This document shows positions 60,598 to 64,000 of a DNA stretch of 64,000 bases, in pieces (position 1 is the first letter of the stretch; each line of letters begins with the position of its first letter). The translations under genes and the position numbers were made by a program. The stretch is taken from positions 20,762 through 84,761 of the forward strand of contig DIUR01000010.1 in the NCBI GenBank assembly GCA_002428265.1, written 5' to 3'. Under the pieces are notes generated by a model that did no database searches, was not told the origin of the DNA, and saw nothing but the letters and a program-made list of their open reading frames with translations. Origin of the DNA: Bacteriovoracaceae bacterium UBA6153. GTDB lineage: Bacteria; Bdellovibrionota; Bacteriovoracia; Bacteriovoracales; Bacteriovoracaceae.

Positions 60598-61886
60598 GCA
60601 ATATCGTAGAAAAAATTTCAGAAAAATTTAAAGCGGACAATTTTAAAGTTAATATTGTTCCAGGAGTAAATTATATTCCTCCATCGGGGAAAGTAATGGA
60701 TGCTGAAGATTTAACAAATCTTCTTGAGTCGAGTCTGGATATGTGGCTAACCGCAGGCCGTTTTGCAACAGAGTTTGAAAAGCGTTTTGCTGATTTCATG
60801 AATCAGAAGCATTGTTTACTTGTTAATTCAGGGTCAAGTGCCAACCTTGTTGCTTTTGCTGCTCTTACATCACCATTATTAAAAGACAGACAAATTAAGC
60901 CAGGTGATGAAGTTATAACAGTTGCTGCTGGTTTTCCAACGACTGTTAATCCTATTGTTCAGCATGGTTGTATTCCTGTATTTATCGATGTCACTCTTCC
61001 TGATTATGGTATTGATGTCACTATGCTTGAGAAGGCCTTATCGCCTAAGACTAAAGCTGTAATGGTTGCCCATACTCTTGGAAATCCTTTTAATGTAAAA
61101 GCGGTAAAAGAGTTTTGTGATGCTCATAAATTATGGTTAGTCGAAGACTGCTGTGATGCTGTTGGTGCTAAATATGAAGACAAACTTGTCGGAACGTTTG
61201 GTGACATTGCAACAGTTAGCTTTTACCCAGCTCATCATATGACAATGGGAGAAGGTGGGGCTGTTTTAACTTCAAATCCAAGACTTAAAAAAATTGCTGA
61301 GAGTTTCAGAGACTGGGGAAGAGACTGTTGGTGTCCACCTGGAAAAGACGATACATGTGGAAAAAGATTTGATCAGCAATTTGCAGATCTTCCTGATGGC
61401 TATGATCATAAGTATGTTTACTCTCATGTGGGATACAATCTAAAAGTTTCAGATATGCAGGCAGCTGTAGGATGTTCACAGCTAAATAAGTTACCAGGCT
61501 TTATTGAAGCCAGAAATAAAAATACTAAAACACTCATCAGATTGATTAAGGAAAAAATTCCTAATCACGAAGAATTGCTAATGCTCCCATCAGAGCTTCC
61601 CGGAGCGACTGCTAGCTGGTTTGGTTTTACGATTACTTTAAAGAAAGGAAACCGTAGAGCTTTAGTGAATTATTTAGAAAAAAATAAAATTGGTACAAGA
61701 TTATTATTTGCTGGAAATCTTATTCGTCAGCCCCTTTATAAGGGTGTAAACTATAGAGTGGTGGGCGAGTTAACAAATACCGACACTGTTATGAACAATA
61801 CGTTTTGGGTAGGGATTTATCCTGCTCTTAATGAAACACATATGGAATATATCGCAGAAAAACTAAAGGAAGGATTGGTTCTATGA
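60594..61886 (+). CDS. rfbH: CDP-4-keto-6-deoxyglucose-3-dehydratase (E1)
   Basis: This 430-residue protein matches RfbH/AscC (E1), a PMP-dependent enzyme with a 2Fe-2S cluster that removes the C3 hydroxyl of CDP-4-keto-6-deoxyglucose. The usual PLP lysine is replaced by His in FYPAHHMTMGEGGAV. The Cys-rich insert RDWGRDCWCPPGKDDTCGK, absent in aminotransferases, supplies the cluster ligands. E1 needs a ferredoxin-type reductase (E3), which is not in this window. It lies between the epimerase and rfbF in the same operon. Confidence 0.94.
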   Translation: MSNIVEKISEKFKADNFKVNIVPGVNYIPPSGKVMDAEDLTNLLESSLDMWLTAGRFATEFEKRFADFMNQKHCLLVNSGSSANLVAFAALTSPLLKDRQIKPGDEVITVAAGFPTTVNPIVQHGCIPVFIDVTLPDYGIDVTMLEKALSPKTKAVMVAHTLGNPFNVKAVKEFCDAHKLWLVEDCCDAVGAKYEDKLVGTFGDIATVSFYPAHHMTMGEGGAVLTSNPRLKKIAESFRDWGRDCWCPPGKDDTCGKRFDQQFADLPDGYDHKYVYSHVGYNLKVSDMQAAVGCSQLNKLPGFIEARNKNTKTLIRLIKEKIPNHEELLMLPSELPGATASWFGFTITLKKGNRRALVNYLEKNKIGTRLLFAGNLIRQPLYKGVNYRVVGELTNTDTVMNNTFWVGIYPALNETHMEYIAEKLKEGLVL

Positions 61887-62653
61887 AAGTTTTAATTTTA
61901 GCAGGTGGTTACGGAACAAGAATTTCAGAAGAAAGTGATATTAAGCCAAAGCCTATGATTGAAATCGGTGGAAAGCCGATTCTTTGGCATATCATGAAGC
62001 ATTACTCTAGTTATGGGCACAATGAATTTGTTATTTTGTTAGGCTATAAAAGTTATGTGATTAAAGAGTATTTTGCTAATTACTATCTCCACAATAGTGA
62101 TGTGACTATTGATACGGCAAAGCAACAAATGGAAATTCACAATAACTATTCTGAGAATTGGAAAATTACTTTGATTGATACTGGTCTTGAAACGATGACT
62201 GGCGGCCGAGTTAAAAGAGCTAAAGACTATATTGGCAATGAGCCTTTCATGCTTACATATGGAGATGGGGTTTCGGACGTTAATATTGAGCAATTACTGA
62301 CTTTCCATAAAGAGCATGGCAATAAGATCACAATGACATCTATTCAGCCAGAAGGGCGATTTGGTGCACTTAAGATCGAAAAAGATAATAAGATTTCAAG
62401 CTTCCTTGAAAAACCTAAAGGTGATGGAGCATGGATCAATGGTGGATTCTTTGTATGTGAACCATCTGTTTTAGACTATATAAAAGGTGATGAAACTATT
62501 TTTGAAAGAGAGCCATTAGAAAATCTTGCAAAAGAAGGTGAGCTTTATTCGTTTAAACATGAAGGATTCTGGAAGTGTATGGATACATTGAGAGATAAAG
62601 TTCAATTAAATGAGATGTGGTCTAGTGGCCATGCAAAATGGAAGAACTGGTAA
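61883..62653 (+). CDS. rfbF: Glucose-1-phosphate cytidylyltransferase
   Basis: The 256-residue protein has the nucleotidyltransferase start LILAGGYGTRISEESDIKPK, then KPMIEIGGKPILWHIMKHY, the metal-binding TYGDGVSD and INGGFFVCEP. It forms CDP-glucose, the first step for the rfbG-rfbH branch. It is the last gene of the operon, coupled to rfbH by a 4-nt overlap, and a strong terminator follows. Confidence 0.95.
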   Translation: MKVLILAGGYGTRISEESDIKPKPMIEIGGKPILWHIMKHYSSYGHNEFVILLGYKSYVIKEYFANYYLHNSDVTIDTAKQQMEIHNNYSENWKITLIDTGLETMTGGRVKRAKDYIGNEPFMLTYGDGVSDVNIEQLLTFHKEHGNKITMTSIQPEGRFGALKIEKDNKISSFLEKPKGDGAWINGGFFVCEPSVLDYIKGDETIFEREPLENLAKEGELYSFKHEGFWKCMDTLRDKVQLNEMWSSGHAKWKNW

Positions 62654-62655
62654 AA

Positions 62656-62681
62656 AAAATGCCCTCTTGCGAGGGCATTTT
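62656..62681. terminator. Bidirectional rho-independent terminator
   Basis: A perfect 11-bp stem (AAAATGCCCTC / GAGGGCATTTT) with a TTGC loop lies between rfbF and the convergent glycosyltransferase gene. A and T runs flank it, so it can stop both transcripts. Confidence 0.92.
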
Positions 62682-62686
62682 CATAA

Positions 62687-63616
62687 CTAAAAGTTCAAAC
62701 GCTCTTTTTCTATTACTAGTGGCTCTTTTGTTATTTTCGTTAGAATAACACCTATATATTCCCCAATGATACCAATGGAAAAAAGTTGAACGGCAGAAAA
62801 GAAAAACAGACCAATTATGAGTGGTGCCATTCCTAATTGAAAAGAATTCCAAAAAATTAATTTTACAATAAGATAAATAAAAGATGCTAGTAGAGACATA
62901 CTTGCAATCGCGAAACCTGAAAGAGTAAAAAATCTTAAGGGGACTTTTGAGTGCGTGCATATTCCAAGCATGGCAAGGTCGTAAAGGGTATAAAAGTTAT
63001 TGCTCGTTACTCCTCTTTTCCTCTTTGGTTGTACGTAATAAATTTTATCCACTTGGAAACCTACTTTGAAAATTAGTCCTCGTAAATATGGATAGGGATC
63101 ATCAAAACTTTTTAGAACTTCGATTACTTTTTTGTCATAGATACCAAAGCCAGTATAGTTCTTGGCTAATTTGGTTTCAGATATTTTATTGATGATGTTG
63201 TAATAGAGAGTTCTAATCGCGAACATTACCGCTGATTCTTCGCTTTCTTTCTTTATGGCTACTACGATTTTGTTGCCTTCTTCCCATTTTTTGATCAGTT
63301 CTGGAATAAGATTAGGGGGGTCTTGAAGATCTGACACAAGTAAAATAATTGCATCCCCGGTGGCCTGATAAAGCCCATAAGCGGGAGATCTGATATGACC
63401 AAAGTTTCTACTATTGAAGATAACTTTAACTCTTTTGTCTTTTGAAGCGAGCTCACGTAATATTTCTGGAGATTGGTCTATGGAAGCATTATCAATGAAT
63501 ATATGTTCATATTCATAGTTTTTTAAATTTTCAAACTGATTTTTAACTTCAAGGTATACAGCATTCAGGTTTTTTTCTTCGTTGTAGCAAGGCGAGACAA
63601 TACTAATTTTTTTCAT
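62687..63616 (-). CDS. Family-2 glycosyltransferase with two C-terminal membrane helices (DPM1/GtrB/ArnC-like)
   Basis: The product (about 309 residues) has a GT2 core: SIVSPCYNEEKNLNAVYLEV, FIDNASIDQSPEIL, and LLVSDLQDPPNLIP with the DxD-like DLQD. Two C-terminal hydrophobic helices (LSGFAIASMSLLASFIYLIV, and APLIIGLFFFSAVQLFSIGI) anchor it, as in GtrB, DpmI and ArnC, which load a sugar onto undecaprenyl phosphate. It may decorate lipid A or O-antigen. I prefer the ATG at 63616 to the TTG two codons earlier. It is divergent from the next gene. Confidence 0.9.
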   Translation of the reverse strand: MKKISIVSPCYNEEKNLNAVYLEVKNQFENLKNYEYEHIFIDNASIDQSPEILRELASKDKRVKVIFNSRNFGHIRSPAYGLYQATGDAIILLVSDLQDPPNLIPELIKKWEEGNKIVVAIKKESEESAVMFAIRTLYYNIINKISETKLAKNYTGFGIYDKKVIEVLKSFDDPYPYLRGLIFKVGFQVDKIYYVQPKRKRGVTSNNFYTLYDLAMLGICTHSKVPLRFFTLSGFAIASMSLLASFIYLIVKLIFWNSFQLGMAPLIIGLFFFSAVQLFSIGIIGEYIGVILTKITKEPLVIEKERLNF

Positions 63617-63664
63617 AGTCAAAATCTTACAAAATAAAAGAAGAAAGCAAAAGGAATTATTTAT

Positions 63665-64000
63665 ATGGAAATTGTTAATAAGGTTAGTGAAAAGATTATA
63701 AAATTCCCCATGGTGTTCTTTTTAGTAGCTTCAGCAGTCCAGTATCGAAAGATTATTTTTGAAGGAAAAAAAATTGGTTGGGATACTTTAGATGCAATAT
63801 TTCCTCATTTCTTATATATGGTGGATTGCTTCAAAAATGGAACATTCCCCTATTATAATCCCTTAATCATGGGTGGGTTTTCTTTTGGCGAAAATTATTT
63901 CACGGCCTTTCTTTTGAATCCATTGGATGTATTTATTGCAATGCTCGCGACTGTTATTTCACCACTTTACATATTTGTAGTGTTCACAAAAAAACTTCCT
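63665..64000 (+). CDS. YfhO-like membrane protein (5' part, runs off the right edge)
   Basis: An open frame starts at ATG 63665 with AAGGA upstream and is still open at base 64000 (112 codons). The N-terminus has a hydrophobic helix (FPMVFFLVASAVQY), then WDTLDAIFPHFLYMVDCFKN and FPYYNPLIMGGFSFGENYF, a pattern typical of YfhO/GT-C-type membrane glycosyltransferases, where an aspartate-rich first loop is followed by N-P and GG residues. A second hydrophobic segment follows. Such proteins modify cell-surface polymers, which fits the flanking GT2 gene. Only the N-terminal fifth or so is visible. Confidence 0.72.
   Translation, partial: MEIVNKVSEKIIKFPMVFFLVASAVQYRKIIFEGKKIGWDTLDAIFPHFLYMVDCFKNGTFPYYNPLIMGGFSFGENYFTAFLLNPLDVFIAMLATVISPLYIFVVFTKKLP

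Noticed and set aside
1..64000. CRISPR arrays, tRNA or rRNA genes, insertion sequences, prophage
   Set aside because: I found no regularly spaced repeats, cloverleaf-type sequences, transposase-like proteins or phage structural genes.

Overview
The window looks like chromosome from a low-GC, Gram-negative member of the Bdellovibrionota, most likely the Bacteriovorax/Peredibacter side. This is inferred from the mix of genes: an outer-membrane beta-barrel gene followed by a run of TPR genes that resembles the Glt (adventurous gliding) loci of myxobacteria and Bdellovibrio, many orphan secreted proteins, TonB-dependent B12 uptake and a large LPS/O-antigen cluster. The species cannot be fixed from the sequence alone. 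Coding density is high: no gene-free stretch exceeds about 220 bases. I saw no rRNA, tRNA, CRISPR array, insertion sequence or phage gene.

Layout. 1-4.5 kb: a secreted Cys-rich protein cut by the left edge, a membrane Fe-S/CCG oxidoreductase, and an orphan lipoprotein. 4.5-11 kb: Hsp33, then a two-gene AddB/AddA-like nuclease-helicase operon. 11-17.3 kb: the beta-barrel/TPR operon. 17.4-24.7 kb: housekeeping genes (gmhA, trxA, an RDD protein, polA, an OsmC protein, groES-groEL). 24.8-29.3 kb: secreted or orphan proteins around a matrixin-like metalloprotease. 29.3-33 kb: a peptide ABC importer without ATPase genes. 33-37.8 kb: B12 uptake, with btuB behind a compact cobalamin riboswitch and a divergent btuF-btuC-btuD operon. 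37.8-42.4 kb: an HtrA-type protease, phosphatidylserine decarboxylase, an EEP-family enzyme, a regulator-like gene pair and a small lipoprotein. 42.4-48.7 kb: B12-dependent methionine synthase metH with metF, a mutarotase-like gene and a UPF0489 gene. 48.7-50.4 kb: an AAA/DUF4143 ATPase with upstream direct repeats, and a DUF2442 gene. 50.4-64 kb: a surface-polysaccharide cluster with an eleven-gene operon (51.3-62.65 kb).

How the genes fit together. Imported B12 (BtuBFCD) is the cofactor of MetH, which takes methyl groups supplied by MetF, so three separate transcription units form one physiological module. The polysaccharide operon holds a CDP branch (rfbF, rfbG, rfbH and an epimerase/reductase) and a GDP branch (gmd, a ColD-like dehydratase with His in place of the PLP lysine, and a Fcl/ColC-like reductase). 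Together they suggest that two different 3,6-dideoxyhexoses are made.

A recurring signal not explained by the gene list: several genes with no visible Shine-Dalgarno sequence have a sigma70-like -10 hexamer exactly 6 nt before the start codon, most of them with a -35-like hexamer 17 nt further upstream (hslO, the genes at 17390, 18903, 28585 and 35015, metF, and the genes at 47139 and 50027). Transcription would start at or next to the AUG, so these look like leaderless mRNAs.
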